60,330 bases of DNA from Salipiger abyssi (GTDB lineage Bacteria; Pseudomonadota; Alphaproteobacteria; Rhodobacterales; Rhodobacteraceae). Within the stretch, counting starts at the first letter, position 1. Every line of letters starts with the position of its first letter. A program made the translations under genes and the position numbers. A model generated the notes under the pieces. It did not search any database. It saw only the letters and a list, made by a program, of their open reading frames with translations, and was not told where the DNA came from. Location: the NCBI RefSeq assembly GCF_017311415.1, contig NZ_JAEKIS010000023.1, forward strand, positions 1-60,330, read 5' to 3'. Shown one piece after another: positions 10,508-19,328 of this stretch.

Positions 10508-10659
10508 TTCCCGTCTCCTCTATCTGGTCCGGCAGCATGGGCCGGGGCCGGCCTCCCGTCCTTGATCTTGCGCAAGAATACGGCAGGACGGTCGGTCTGG
10601 CAAAACATCTGCGATGCGGCATACGTAAGTTTGATACCGGGGGGAAGGGCGACGTGCTT

Positions 10660-11790
10660 TCAGGAGTTGCGCGGCAGCGGCACAACCGTATCCCCGCGCC
10701 GGTCCTCGAAATCGAAATTGTCGAGCCGGCGGGCGCGTTGGCCGGCTTTGTCGGCGCTGATGCGGATCTCGGCCACGTCCTTGGCGGCCTGCCCGAAATG
10801 CCGGTCGAGATTCTCCACCCGCGTGCCCAGCCGCTCGACATCGGCATTGAGTAACGCCAGCTCGCGCCTGATCGCGCCGGCCTGCTCGCGCATCCGCGCA
10901 TCCTTGAGCACCGCGCGCAGGGTGTTGAGCGTGGCCATGCAGGTGGTGGGCGAGACGATCCAGACCCGCAGGTTGAAGCCCTCGCGCACCACTTCGGGGT
11001 GGTTGGCGTGCAGCTCGGCATAGACCGCCTCGGAGGGCAGGAACATCAGCGCCGAATCGGCGGTCTCGCCCTCGATGATGTAGCGGCTGGCGATGTCGCG
11101 CAGATGTTTGCGCACCGAGAGACGAAAGGCCTGCGCAGCGCGGGTGCGGCTGTCGCCCATCTCCGCCCTTTGCAGTGCCTCATAGGCTTCGAGCGGGAAT
11201 TTCGCGTCGATGACGATGGGACCCGGCGGTTCGGGCATATGGATGAGGCAATCGGCGCGGCGCCCGTTCGACAGGGTCGCCTGAAGCGTGAAACTGTCGG
11301 CGGGCAGCGCCTTGGACACGATATCGGTGAGCTGGATCTCGCCAAAGGCGCCGCGCGTCTGCTTGTTCGACAGGATGTCCTGAAGCGACAGAACATCGCC
11401 CGAGAGCCGCGAGATATTCTCCTGCGCCCGGTCGATGGCCTTGAGCCGTTCCTGCAACTCGCCGAGGCTGTGGGCGGTGCGCCGGGCGGTGCCGTGCAGG
11501 CTTTCCGACATATGGCCCTGAACCTCGGCGAGCCGGCGCTCCATCAGCTCCAGCATGGCGGTCTGGCTTTGCAGCTGCGCCTCGGTGACATGATGCAGCC
11601 CGCCGGACAGCCGCTCCTGCCCCTCGCCCAGCGCCTGCACGCGGGCATTGAGCTGGGCCAGCGGCTGCGCCAGACGCGCCGCGCGGTTGGCTGCGCGGAT
11701 CGCCAGCGCCATGACCAGCAGCAGCGCCCCCAGCGCCAGCGCAGCCCAGAGGCGCGGATCGTCCAGCGCGAGCGTCAGCGGGTCGGTCAT
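10660..11790 (-). CDS. rmuC: RmuC family DNA recombination protein
   Basis: RmuC proteins limit recombination at inverted repeats and contain a PD-(D/E)XK-like nuclease core. The 376-residue protein has one N-terminal transmembrane helix (about 13-33), a coiled coil (about 40-130) and the conserved core with [22 protein letters not shown] and [12 protein letters not shown]. The D-A-K of VIDAKFP is the expected catalytic element. The ATG at 11790 overlaps the mutL stop (ATGA), so the pair is translationally coupled; longer upstream reading would run into mutL. Confidence 0.93.
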   Translation of the reverse strand: MTDPLTLALDDPRLWAALALGALLLVMALAIRAANRAARLAQPLAQLNARVQALGEGQERLSGGLHHVTEAQLQSQTAMLELMERRLAEVQGHMSESLHGTARRTAHSLGELQERLKAIDRAQENISRLSGDVLSLQDILSNKQTRGAFGEIQLTDIVSKALPADSFTLQATLSNGRRADCLIHMPEPPGPIVIDAKFPLEAYEALQRAEMGDSRTRAAQAFRLSVRKHLRDIASRYIIEGETADSALMFLPSEAVYAELHANHPEVVREGFNLRVWIVSPTTCMATLNTLRAVLKDARMREQAGAIRRELALLNADVERLGTRVENLDRHFGQAAKDVAEIRISADKAGQRARRLDNFDFEDRRGDTVVPLPRNS

Positions 11791-13640
11791 GTGCGTCCGA
11801 AAAGCCGCTCGATATCGGAGAGCTTCAGCTCCACATAGGTGGGCCGGCCATGGTTGCACTGGCCGGAATGCGGCGTCGCCTCCATCTCGCGCAGGAGCGC
11901 GTTCATCTCCTCGGCGCGCATGCGGCGGCCCGAGCGGATCGAGCCGTGGCAGGCGACGCGGGAGAGGATCGCCTCGATTTTCTCCTGAACCAGTTGCGAG
12001 CTGCCGTAATCCGCCAGCTCGTCGAGAATGTCGGAAAGCAGCGCCCTGGCGTTGACCTCGCCCAGAATCGCCGGGGTTTCGCGCACGGCGACGGCGCTGC
12101 CGCCGAAGGGTTCGATACTGAGCCCCATGCGGGCGAGATCTTCGGCGATCGACAGCAGCCGCGACAGGTCGTCGGCGGAGAACTCGACAATCTCGGGGAT
12201 CAACAGCGCCTGGGCGGCGACGCCGCGCTCGGCCATCTGGTGTTTCAGCTTTTCATAGACGAGGCGCTCATGCGCGGCGTGCTGGTCGACGATGACGATG
12301 CCGTCGCCGGTCTGGGCGATGATGTAGTTCTCGTGCACCTGGCCGCGCGCGGCGCCCAGCGGGTGGCTCTCATCGGCCCCTTGCGGCGCCTCTTCGACCG
12401 GGTCGACGCGGCCGGAATAGTCCTGCGCCATCTCGGCAAAGCCCGCCTCGGGCGGCTGCGGCGCGGGCATCGGTGCCTGTGCTTTCCACGCGGTGGAGAG
12501 CGCGCCCTGCGAGGGCCGGTCCATCTGATACACACGCGGCGGGCCGGAAGGCTCGGGCCGCATCGCGCCCAGCGTCGCGCCCGCCACGGTGCTCGACGCG
12601 CGGTGCCCGGCCTCGGCCAGTGCGTGGCGGAGTGCCGAGACGATCAGCCCGCGCACCACGCCGGGATCGCGGAACCGCACCTCGGATTTCGCCGGATGCA
12701 CGTTCACATCCACCTTGTGCGGGTCGCAATCGACAAACAGCGCCACCGCCGGATGCCGCTCGCGGCTGAGGAAATCCGCATAGGCGCCGCGCAGCGCACC
12801 ATGCAGCAGCTTGTCCTGCACCGGGCGCCCGTTGACGAAGAGATACTGCGCCACCGAGGTGCCGCGCGAATAGGTCGGCAGCGCCGCAAGGCCGGTGAGG
12901 CGGAACCCCTCGCGCTCGGCGTCGATGCTGAGTGCATTGTCGGTGAACTCCGCCCCCATGACCTGCGCCAGCCGCCCGCGCAGCGCATCGAAGAGATCGC
13001 CCGAGCAGGGGTCGGCGCGGAATGTCACGCGATCCTTGCCCTCGCTCACATCGCGCAGGGTAAAGCCGACCGAGGGCTCGGCCATGGCCAGCCGCTTGAT
13101 TACCTCGGAGATCGCCATCATCTCGGCACGGTCGCTGCGCAGGAATTTCAGCCGCGCCGGCGTGGCAAAGAACAGATCGCGCAGCGTGACCACCGTGCCG
13201 CCGTTCAACGCGCAGGGTTTGACACCGGACATCTGCCCGCCGGAAACGGAAAGCTCGGCCCCCTCCTCGCCTGCGGCTCGGCTCTGGATCACCAGCCGGC
13301 CGACGGCGCCCAGAGACGGCAGCGCCTCGCCGCGAAAGCCAAAGCTGTGGATATTCAGAAGATCGCTGCCGTCGATCTTCGATGTGGCGTGGCGCGACAG
13401 CGCCAGCGGCAGCTCTTCGGGCGACATACCGCAGCCGTCGTCGCTGACCCGGATCAGCGTCTTGCCGCCGTCCGCCACCTCGACCGTGATCCGCCGTGCG
13501 CCCGCGTCGATGGCGTTCTCGACCAGTTCCTTGACCGCCGAAGACGGGCGCTCAACCACCTCGCCCGCCGCGATCCGGTTGATCGCGGCGTCGTCGAGCT
13601 GGCGGATAACAGGGCGGATATTGGGGCTAAACGTATTCAT
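11787..13640 (-). CDS. mutL: MutL, DNA mismatch repair endonuclease/ATPase
   Basis: MutL couples mismatch recognition by MutS to strand incision. The GHKL ATPase domain is at the N-terminus ([20 protein letters not shown], then DDGCGM and [10 protein letters not shown]). The C-terminal dimerisation domain contains the endonuclease motif [12 protein letters not shown]. It also has ACHGSIRSG and a CNHGRP variant of the usual CPHGRP motif. The DQHA motif indicates a MutH-independent nicking type. I chose ATG 13640 ([15 protein letters not shown], 617 residues); the frame is open 27 codons upstream without similarity. The end overlaps rmuC. Confidence 0.96.
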   Translation of the reverse strand: MNTFSPNIRPVIRQLDDAAINRIAAGEVVERPSSAVKELVENAIDAGARRITVEVADGGKTLIRVSDDGCGMSPEELPLALSRHATSKIDGSDLLNIHSFGFRGEALPSLGAVGRLVIQSRAAGEEGAELSVSGGQMSGVKPCALNGGTVVTLRDLFFATPARLKFLRSDRAEMMAISEVIKRLAMAEPSVGFTLRDVSEGKDRVTFRADPCSGDLFDALRGRLAQVMGAEFTDNALSIDAEREGFRLTGLAALPTYSRGTSVAQYLFVNGRPVQDKLLHGALRGAYADFLSRERHPAVALFVDCDPHKVDVNVHPAKSEVRFRDPGVVRGLIVSALRHALAEAGHRASSTVAGATLGAMRPEPSGPPRVYQMDRPSQGALSTAWKAQAPMPAPQPPEAGFAEMAQDYSGRVDPVEEAPQGADESHPLGAARGQVHENYIIAQTGDGIVIVDQHAAHERLVYEKLKHQMAERGVAAQALLIPEIVEFSADDLSRLLSIAEDLARMGLSIEPFGGSAVAVRETPAILGEVNARALLSDILDELADYGSSQLVQEKIEAILSRVACHGSIRSGRRMRAEEMNALLREMEATPHSGQCNHGRPTYVELKLSDIERLFGRT

Positions 13641-13818
13641 TCCACAAAACTTAGCAGGTCCGCCGCGATTCTGAAACGGGCGAATGCGGCTGTGGGGCAA
13701 CAGTGTTGCGCATGGAACCAAAGTCGCAATCGACCCATTAGGGAAATATCTGCAAACTACATGCGAGGATGGCGCAGGAATATTTCAAGACCATTCGAGC
13801 AGACCGAGGAGACAGACC

Positions 13819-13926
13819 ATGCCCGTGACCCGTTTCACCTATGAAACCATCGCAGCCCTTTACGGCGAACCCTTTGCCAAGGTCTGGTTCCGCCCGGTCT
13901 CGGCGGTCTTCAAGGACACGCAGTAA
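13819..13926 (+). CDS. Small ORF, 35 residues
   Basis: An ATG at 13819 is preceded by GAGGAGACAGACC, an excellent ribosome binding site, and opens a 35-codon frame ending in TAA six bases before the convergent puuD stop. The product is mildly basic with an aromatic core (FTYETIAALYG, KVWFRP) and no signal peptide or membrane helix. I do not recognise a family. The strong Shine-Dalgarno sequence, the snug fit between mutL and puuD and the non-random composition argue that it is translated. The 178-bp upstream spacer would hold its promoter. Confidence 0.55.
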   Translation: MPVTRFTYETIAALYGEPFAKVWFRPVSAVFKDTQ

Positions 13927-13932
13927 CCCGGC

Positions 13933-15159
13933 TCAGCCCTCACCCGCCGCTTCGAACCAGCGGCGGATGACCTCACGTTCGCTGTCCTCCATGAAGGACA
14001 GGTTGGCGGGGGGCATGGCGCGGCTCAGCCCGGCCTGAAGATAGATCGCCTTGGCATTGGCCGCGATGCCCTGCGCGCTGTCGAGATGCACGCCCTTGGG
14101 CGCCCAGGCCAGCCCGTCCCAGCCCGGCTCGGCGCTGTGGCACATGGAGCAGCGGCCCAGCACGATATCCTGCACATCCTCGAACCCTTCGGCCTGCGCA
14201 TAGCGCAGCGTGGCGCCCTGCGCCTCGGCCTCCCAATCCGCCTCGCCCGGCAGGTTCGCCGTCGACAGCCACATGATCGCGATGAAGAGCAGCGCTGTGA
14301 CCAGCCAGGTCCAGTAGGGCGTGCCCTTGCGCGCATGCATGGTGTTGAAGAAATGTCGGATGGTGACGCCCATCAGGAAAACCAGGCTGGCGATGATCCA
14401 GTTGTATTCGCTGGCAAAGGCCAGCGGGTAGTGGTTCGACAGCATCAGGAACAGCACCGGCAGCGTCAGGTAGTTGTTATGGGTCGAGCGCTGCTTGGCG
14501 ATCTTGCCGTATTTCGGATCGGGCGTGCGCCCGTTGATCAGGTCGTCCACCACCACCTTCTGGTTCGGTATGATGATGAAGAACACGTTGGCGGTCATGA
14601 TCGAGGCGGTGAAGGCGCCAAGATGCAAGAGCGCCGCGCGTCCGGAGAATATCTGCGTATAGCCCCAGGCCATGGCCACCAGGATCACGAAGAGCAGCAG
14701 CATCAGCCGGGTGTTGTCGTCGCCGAATTTCGATTTGCACAGCAGGTCGTAGCAGATCCAGCCGATTGAGAGCGACAGCAGCGAAATGACGATGCCGAGC
14801 CAGATCGGAATGTCGAGCACCTCAGGATCGACCAGATAGAATTCCGCGCCGAGGTAATAGACCAGCACCAGCATGGCGAAGCCCGACAGCCAGGTGACGT
14901 AGCTTTCCCATTTGAACCAGACCAGATCGCCGGGCATTTGGTCGGGCGCCACGAGATATTTCTGGATGTGGTAGAAGCCGCCGCCATGCACCTGCCACTC
15001 CTCGCCATCGGCGCCCGAGGCGAGGTTGCGGTCGCGATGCAGCCCGAGATCGAGCGCAATGAAATAGAAGGACGAGCCGATCCAGGCGATGCCGGTGATC
15101 ACATGCAGCCAGCGCACGGCGAATTCGATCCACGATTCGATTGCCAGAAAATTGATCAT
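13933..15159 (-). CDS. puuD: PuuD-type membrane urate hydroxylase with cytochrome c domain
   Basis: This protein oxidises urate to 5-hydroxyisourate in the cytoplasmic membrane, using a C-terminal cytochrome c to pass electrons to the respiratory chain. About eight to nine hydrophobic helices cover residues 10-330; histidines such as those in RWLHVITGIAWIG and IRHFFNTMHAR are conserved-looking. The heme site CSMCH is near residue 355. Length is 408 residues from ATG 15159; 27 upstream codons are open but unlikely. Other purine-breakdown genes are not adjacent here. An inverted repeat TGCAA-aaaa-TTGCA (15236-15249) in the upstream spacer may be an operator. Confidence 0.9.
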   Translation of the reverse strand: MINFLAIESWIEFAVRWLHVITGIAWIGSSFYFIALDLGLHRDRNLASGADGEEWQVHGGGFYHIQKYLVAPDQMPGDLVWFKWESYVTWLSGFAMLVLVYYLGAEFYLVDPEVLDIPIWLGIVISLLSLSIGWICYDLLCKSKFGDDNTRLMLLLFVILVAMAWGYTQIFSGRAALLHLGAFTASIMTANVFFIIIPNQKVVVDDLINGRTPDPKYGKIAKQRSTHNNYLTLPVLFLMLSNHYPLAFASEYNWIIASLVFLMGVTIRHFFNTMHARKGTPYWTWLVTALLFIAIMWLSTANLPGEADWEAEAQGATLRYAQAEGFEDVQDIVLGRCSMCHSAEPGWDGLAWAPKGVHLDSAQGIAANAKAIYLQAGLSRAMPPANLSFMEDSEREVIRRWFEAAGEG

Positions 15160-15235
15160 GTCCCGTCTCCGTCCCGTTCCCGGCGCGCCGGCCTGCCGCC
15201 GCCAAACGCCCTCTTTCCCTCTAGAAAACCGAAAC

Positions 15236-15249
15236 TGCAAAAAATTGCA
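15236..15249. promoter_or_regulatory. Dyad TGCAA-N4-TTGCA in the puuD/rhodanese spacer
   Basis: A perfect five-base dyad with a four-base A-rich centre lies 77 bp upstream of puuD and about 190 bp upstream of the divergent rhodanese gene. Its size and position suit a dimeric repressor site, but I see no second copy. Confidence 0.3.
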
Positions 15250-15437
15250 TCACGAAAACAGCATACCAGTGCAGCGCAGCGGGATTTGCCCGGGTCTCTG
15301 CCCGCGCGGTGACCAATCCGGCGCGCGTGCCCTCGCGGCGGGATGCCGCGGCGCGGCACCGCCCCCTTGCGGAACGGGAAGCGGCGCCGCACTTATCGAA
15401 CAGAGAGTTTCTCACAACCTCCGAAAGGATAGACGCC

Positions 15438-15812
15438 ATGAAAACCGAACAGGTCGGCGACGGCATTCTGGAAACCTGGACCGTCGACGAGGTCGCCGAG
15501 GCCTTCGACAGGAACGAGATCGTTCTGATCGACGTGCGCACCCCGCAGGAATTCATGTTCGAACATGTGGAGGGCGCGCTGCTGATGCCGCTGGCCTTCT
15601 TCAAGGCCGAAAAGCTGCCGGGGCAGAGCGACAAGCGTATCGTGTTCCATTGCGGCTCCGGCGTGCGCTCCGAGCGCGTGGCGCGCGCCGCGCTCGATGC
15701 CGGCTTTGGCCGCGTCGCCCATATGGAAGGCGGGTTCGGCGCGTGGAAAGGCGCCAAGAAGCCCTATATCGGCACAAATATGGCCACCGGCGCACCGCAT
15801 CTGGTGAGCTAG
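15438..15812 (+). CDS. Rhodanese-like sulfurtransferase domain protein
   Basis: A single-domain rhodanese of 124 residues, probably cytoplasmic. The active-site loop HCGSGVRSERVA (about residues 73-84) carries the persulfide-forming cysteine, and VLIDVRTPQEF marks the N-terminal CH2A-like motif. Start ATG 15438 has GAAAGGATAG upstream. Such proteins take part in sulfur transfer or thiol stress; the partner is unknown. It is divergent from puuD and converges on the aminotransferase gene across a long inverted repeat. Confidence 0.88.
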   Translation: MKTEQVGDGILETWTVDEVAEAFDRNEIVLIDVRTPQEFMFEHVEGALLMPLAFFKAEKLPGQSDKRIVFHCGSGVRSERVARAALDAGFGRVAHMEGGFGAWKGAKKPYIGTNMATGAPHLVS

Positions 15813-15823
15813 GCCCCCTTTGG

Positions 15824-15892
15824 CCCCGCCCCGGACTTGATCCGGGGCCTCACGCCAAATTCGCAGAGGCCCCGGATCAAGTCCGGGGCGGG
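15824..15892. repeat. Long inverted repeat of a dispersed GC-rich family
   Basis: Arms 15824-15851 and 15866-15892 pair over about 27 bases with a 14-base loop. The core is CCCCGGA-CTTGA-TCCGGGG. Related right arms occur at 20534-20560, 21555-21581 and 21612-21630. It fills the convergent gap between the rhodanese and aminotransferase genes and could end both transcripts. Confidence 0.85.
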
Positions 15893-15898
15893 ATGCGC

Positions 15899-17299
15899 TT
15901 AACCGCGCGTCCCCGCGACCATCAGCCCTTCGGACTTGAGCGCCGCGTGGCATTCGTCGAGCGATTTCCAGGCGCGCTCGATCAGCGTGTCGATCTCACC
16001 CTTGCTCAGCACCAGCGGCGGCGAGATGATCATGCGGTCGCCCACATGGCGCATCACCAGATTGTTGGCGAAACAGCGCTCGCGACAGATATAGCCGACG
16101 GTGCCGGCATCCGAGGCGAAGGGCGCGCGCGCCGCCTTGTCCGGGGTGAGCGCAAGGGAGCCCATGAAGCCGACAATCTTGGCCTCGCCCACCAGCGTGT
16201 GCTCGGCCAGCGATTCGAATTTTTCCTTCAGATAGGGGCCGGTTTCGTCACGCACCCGGGCGACGATGCCCTCCTCGTCGAGAATGCGCAGGTTCTCCAA
16301 CGCCACCGCGCAGGCCACCGGGTGGCCGGAATAGGTATAGCCGTGGTTGAATTCGGTCCCCGAGATCACCGAGGCCACTTCGTCCGAGAGGACCGAGCCG
16401 CCGATGGGCTGGTAGCCGGAGCTCAGCCCCTTGGCGATGGTCATGATGTCCGGCGTGATGCCCATGGTCTGCGAGCCGAACCAGTTGCCGGTGCGCCCGA
16501 AACCGCAGATCACCTCGTCGGCGATCAGCAGGATGCCGTATTTCTTCACGATGCGCTGGATTTCCGGCCAGTAGGTCTCGGGCGGCACGATCACGCCGCC
16601 GGCGCCCTGCACCGGCTCGGCGATAAAGGCCGCGACCTTTTCCGGCCCGATCTCCTCGATCGCCGCCTCTAGCTGACGGGCGCGTTCCAGGCCGAACTCC
16701 TCGGGGCTCATGTCGCCGCCCTCGGCCCACCAGTTCGGCTGGTCGATATGATGCACATCGGGAATCACCCCGCCCTGCCCGTGCATGCCCTTCATGCCGC
16801 CGAGGCTCGCCGAGCCCACCGAGGAGCCGTGATAGGCGTTCCAGCGCGAGATGATCACCTTGCGCTCGGGCTGGCCCTTTTCGGCCCAGTAGGTGCGCAC
16901 CAGACGGATATTGGTGTCGTTCGCCTCCGAGCCGGAGGAGGCATAGAAGACATGGTTGAGATCGCCCGGCGCCAGCTCTGCCAGCCGTGCCGAGAGCTGG
17001 ATCGCCGGCACATGGGTGGTCTGGAAGAAGGTGTTGTAATAGGGCAGCTCTTCCATTTGGCGCGCGGCGGCGGCGGCCAGTTCCTTGCGCCCGTAGCCGA
17101 TATTCACGCACCAGAGCCCGGCCATGCCGTCGAGGATGCGCTCGCCCTCGCTGTCGGTGAGCCAGCAGCCTTCGGCACGGGTGATCACCCGCGCGCCCTT
17201 TTTCGCAAGATCGGCACCGGTGGTGAACGGGTGCATGTGGTGGGCGGCGTCCAGCGCCTGCAATTCGGCGGTGGGCGCGTTGGGAGAAATGAGCGTCAT
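15899..17299 (-). CDS. Class III aminotransferase, putative putrescine:pyruvate aminotransferase
   Basis: A 466-residue PLP-dependent fold-type I enzyme that moves an omega-amino group to a keto acid. Visible signatures are GLWCVNIGYG near residue 62, SSGSEANDTNIRL (about 120), the IADEVICGFGRTG motif with the PLP-contacting Asp (about 256) and the Schiff-base lysine in IAKGLSSGYQPIGG (about 288). Its place next to putrescine transporter genes and a shared candidate operator points to putrescine (SpuC-like) as substrate, but beta-alanine or other omega-amines are possible. Start 17299 has AGGAG nine bases upstream. Confidence 0.88.
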   Translation of the reverse strand: MTLISPNAPTAELQALDAAHHMHPFTTGADLAKKGARVITRAEGCWLTDSEGERILDGMAGLWCVNIGYGRKELAAAAARQMEELPYYNTFFQTTHVPAIQLSARLAELAPGDLNHVFYASSGSEANDTNIRLVRTYWAEKGQPERKVIISRWNAYHGSSVGSASLGGMKGMHGQGGVIPDVHHIDQPNWWAEGGDMSPEEFGLERARQLEAAIEEIGPEKVAAFIAEPVQGAGGVIVPPETYWPEIQRIVKKYGILLIADEVICGFGRTGNWFGSQTMGITPDIMTIAKGLSSGYQPIGGSVLSDEVASVISGTEFNHGYTYSGHPVACAVALENLRILDEEGIVARVRDETGPYLKEKFESLAEHTLVGEAKIVGFMGSLALTPDKAARAPFASDAGTVGYICRERCFANNLVMRHVGDRMIISPPLVLSKGEIDTLIERAWKSLDECHAALKSEGLMVAGTRG

Positions 17300-17336
17300 G
17301 GCCGCGACTCCTGAATTCTGGGGTTTGTCGCGCAGA

Positions 17337-17348
17337 ATATGATCAAAT
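17337..17348. promoter_or_regulatory. Candidate GntR operator upstream of the aminotransferase
   Basis: ATATGATCAAAT differs by one base from the perfect palindrome ATTTGATCAAAT found upstream of potF at 18114-18125. It lies 38 bp before the aminotransferase start and touches the stop codon of the GntR gene. Confidence 0.55.
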
Positions 17349-18022
17349 TATTCGCTGTCAATCGAATCAGGCAAACCGGCGGCGATCTGCGTCATTCCCT
17401 GCGCGACATCCGCCTGCATCGCCTGCGCGGCGGCGTCGGCATCCCGGGCGGCGAGCGCGGCGAGAATGGCCTTGTGCTGATCGGGCAGGTTGCGCGTGCC
17501 GAACTGGCCGCAGACCACCCGCAGCGACGGCCCGAAGCGCAGCCAGAGCCCCTCGACCAGATCGGTGAGGATCGGCGCCTCGGCCACCGCGTTGAGCTCG
17601 GCATGGAATTGATGATTCTCGACCAGATAGCCGGTGACATCACCCTTGGCGATGGCCGCGTCGAGCCGCGCGTCGGTGGCGGTCAGCCGCGCCAGCGCAG
17701 CCTCGTCGCAGCGCAGCGCCGCGCGTCTGGCAAGCTGCGGCTCGAGCGCCTCGCGCGCCAGCGTCAGCTCTTCGATGGCGGCGCGGTCGAGCACCGGCAC
17801 GGTGATCCGCCGGTTGCCCTGAAACGCCAGCGCGCCCTCGGCGATCAGCCGGCGCAGCGCCTCGCGCACCGGGGTCATGCCGGTCTCCAGCCGCTCCACC
17901 AGCCCCTGGATGGTTACCGGCTGCCCGGGCGCCAGCTCGCCAAAGAGAATCATGTCGCGCAGCCGGCGATAGACGATTTCATGCGCCGGAAGGCCCGCGG
18001 TCTCTGCCCGTATGTTCACCAT
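17348..18022 (-). CDS. GntR family (FCD-domain) transcriptional regulator
   Basis: A 224-residue FadR-subfamily regulator. The winged helix is in residues 12-75 (VYRRLRDMILFGELAPGQPV ... TPVREALRRLIAEGAL) and the all-helical FCD ligand-binding domain in about 85-210, with metal-ligand-like His and Asp residues in NHQFHAELN and DQHKAIL. It lies between the aminotransferase gene (downstream, same strand) and the divergent potF. The repeated ATTTGATCAAAT motif at both promoters makes it the likely local regulator of putrescine uptake and breakdown. Start 18022 has GGGAGG six bases upstream. Confidence 0.92.
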   Translation of the reverse strand: MVNIRAETAGLPAHEIVYRRLRDMILFGELAPGQPVTIQGLVERLETGMTPVREALRRLIAEGALAFQGNRRITVPVLDRAAIEELTLAREALEPQLARRAALRCDEAALARLTATDARLDAAIAKGDVTGYLVENHQFHAELNAVAEAPILTDLVEGLWLRFGPSLRVVCGQFGTRNLPDQHKAILAALAARDADAAAQAMQADVAQGMTQIAAGLPDSIDSE

Positions 18023-18095
18023 CTGCCTCCCGCTTAATCAAAACGCCCGCGAAGCCATCTTGCACGCTATCGCAGCCCGTGGAAACATCTCTCAT

Positions 18096-18125
18096 GTTGC
18101 CATAGACGGCAACATTTGATCAAAT
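18096..18125. promoter_or_regulatory. Palindromic operator region upstream of potF
   Basis: GTTGCC-N6-GGCAAC (18096-18113) is immediately followed by the perfect palindrome ATTTGATCAAAT (18114-18125). Both sit in the GntR/potF divergent spacer, 48 bp before the chosen potF start. The second motif recurs with one change before the aminotransferase. Confidence 0.6.
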
Positions 18126-18172
18126 CCAAAGGCCACGGGGCGCCAAGACCCCCTGTCCAACGGGAGCACATG

Positions 18173-19258
18173 ATGAAGAAACCCCTTCTGAGTTTCACCG
18201 CCACCCTCGCCCTGGTCGCCGGCATGGCCCAGGCGCAGGAGGTGCGCGTCTATAACTGGTCGGACTATATCGACGAGGATCTGCTGACCAAGTTCGAGGA
18301 GGAAACCGGCCTCGACTTGATCTACGACGTGTTCGACAGCAACGAGGTGCTCGAGACCAAGATGCTCGCCGGCGGCTCGGGCTATGATGTCGTGGTGCCC
18401 ACCGGCACCTTCCTGCAACGCCAGATCATGGCGGGTGCCTTCCAGAAGCTCGACAAGTCGCAGCTGCCCAATCTGGAAAACATGTGGGACGTGATCGCCG
18501 ACCGGACGTCGAAATACGACCCCGGCAACGAATACTCCATCAACTACATGTGGGGCACCACCGGGCTCGGCGTGAACGAGGCCAAGGTCAAGGAACTGCT
18601 GGGCGAGGATGCGCCGGTGACCTCCTGGGATCTGGTCTTCAAGCCCGAGAACATGGAAAAGCTCGCCGAATGCGGCGTGATGTTCCTCGACGCGCCGGCC
18701 GAGATGATCCCCGCCGCGCTGAACTATATCGGCGAAGACCCCGACAGCCACGATCCCGATGTGATCGCCAAGGCCGAAGACGTCTATATGCCGATCCGGC
18801 CCTATATCCAGAAATTCCACAGCTCGGAATACATCAACGCGCTGGCCAATGGCGATATCTGCGTCGCGGTGGGCTGGTCGGGCGATGTGCTTCAGGCCCG
18901 CGACCGCGCCGCCGAGGCGGATAACGGCGTCGAGATTTCCTATTACGCGCCGGACGAGGGCGCGCAGATGTGGTTCGACCAGATGGCCATTCCTGTCGAC
19001 GCCCCGAACCCCGAAGGTGCACACACCTTCCTCAACTTCATCATGGACGCGCAGAACATGGCCGCCGCGTCGAACTATGTCTACTACGCCAACGGCAACC
19101 TCGCCTCGCAGGAATACCTCGCCGAGGACGTGATCGGCGATCCGGCGATCTATCCGACACCGGCAGCGATGGAGAACACCTTCACCACCACGCCCTTCGA
19201 GCCAAAGGTGCAGCGTGTGGTGACGCGCCTCTGGACCAAGATCAAGTCGGGCACCTGA
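18173..19258 (+). CDS. potF: PotF-like periplasmic putrescine/spermidine-binding protein
   Basis: This is the extracytoplasmic solute-binding component of a polyamine ABC importer. A Sec signal peptide (MKKPLLSF ... AQA, about 22 residues) precedes the PotD/PotF fold beginning EVRVYNWSDYIDEDLL. Binding-site-like residues are seen in NWSDYI and VGWSGDV. The 361-residue length is normal. Two ATGs occur in tandem (18170, 18173); GGGAG lies six bases before the second, which I prefer. A terminator-like hairpin at 19274-19301 separates it from potG, likely giving excess binding protein. Confidence 0.93.
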   Translation: MKKPLLSFTATLALVAGMAQAQEVRVYNWSDYIDEDLLTKFEEETGLDLIYDVFDSNEVLETKMLAGGSGYDVVVPTGTFLQRQIMAGAFQKLDKSQLPNLENMWDVIADRTSKYDPGNEYSINYMWGTTGLGVNEAKVKELLGEDAPVTSWDLVFKPENMEKLAECGVMFLDAPAEMIPAALNYIGEDPDSHDPDVIAKAEDVYMPIRPYIQKFHSSEYINALANGDICVAVGWSGDVLQARDRAAEADNGVEISYYAPDEGAQMWFDQMAIPVDAPNPEGAHTFLNFIMDAQNMAAASNYVYYANGNLASQEYLAEDVIGDPAIYPTPAAMENTFTTTPFEPKVQRVVTRLWTKIKSGT

Positions 19259-19273
19259 CGCCCCGACGGACCG

Positions 19274-19301
19274 GCCCGCGCCCGCAAGGCGCGGGCTTTT
19301 T
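19274..19301 (+). terminator. Partial terminator between potF and potG
   Basis: A nine-bp stem GCCCGCGCC/GGCGCGGGC (19274-19282, 19288-19296) with loop CGCAA is followed by five T. It lies just after potF inside the operon, where it would stop most transcripts and protect the potF mRNA 3' end. Confidence 0.75.
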
Positions 19302-19328
19302 CTTGACCCGGACAGGACAGTTCTCCGC

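Noticed and set aside
10562-10575. TTGATCTTGCGCAA as an FNR box upstream of DUF3775
   Set aside because: The right half (CGCAA) has two mismatches to ATCAA; too weak compared with the site at 34751.
15089-16672. 527-codon plus-strand frame across puuD, rhodanese and aminotransferase
   Set aside because: It is antisense or out of frame to three well-supported genes and has no domain.
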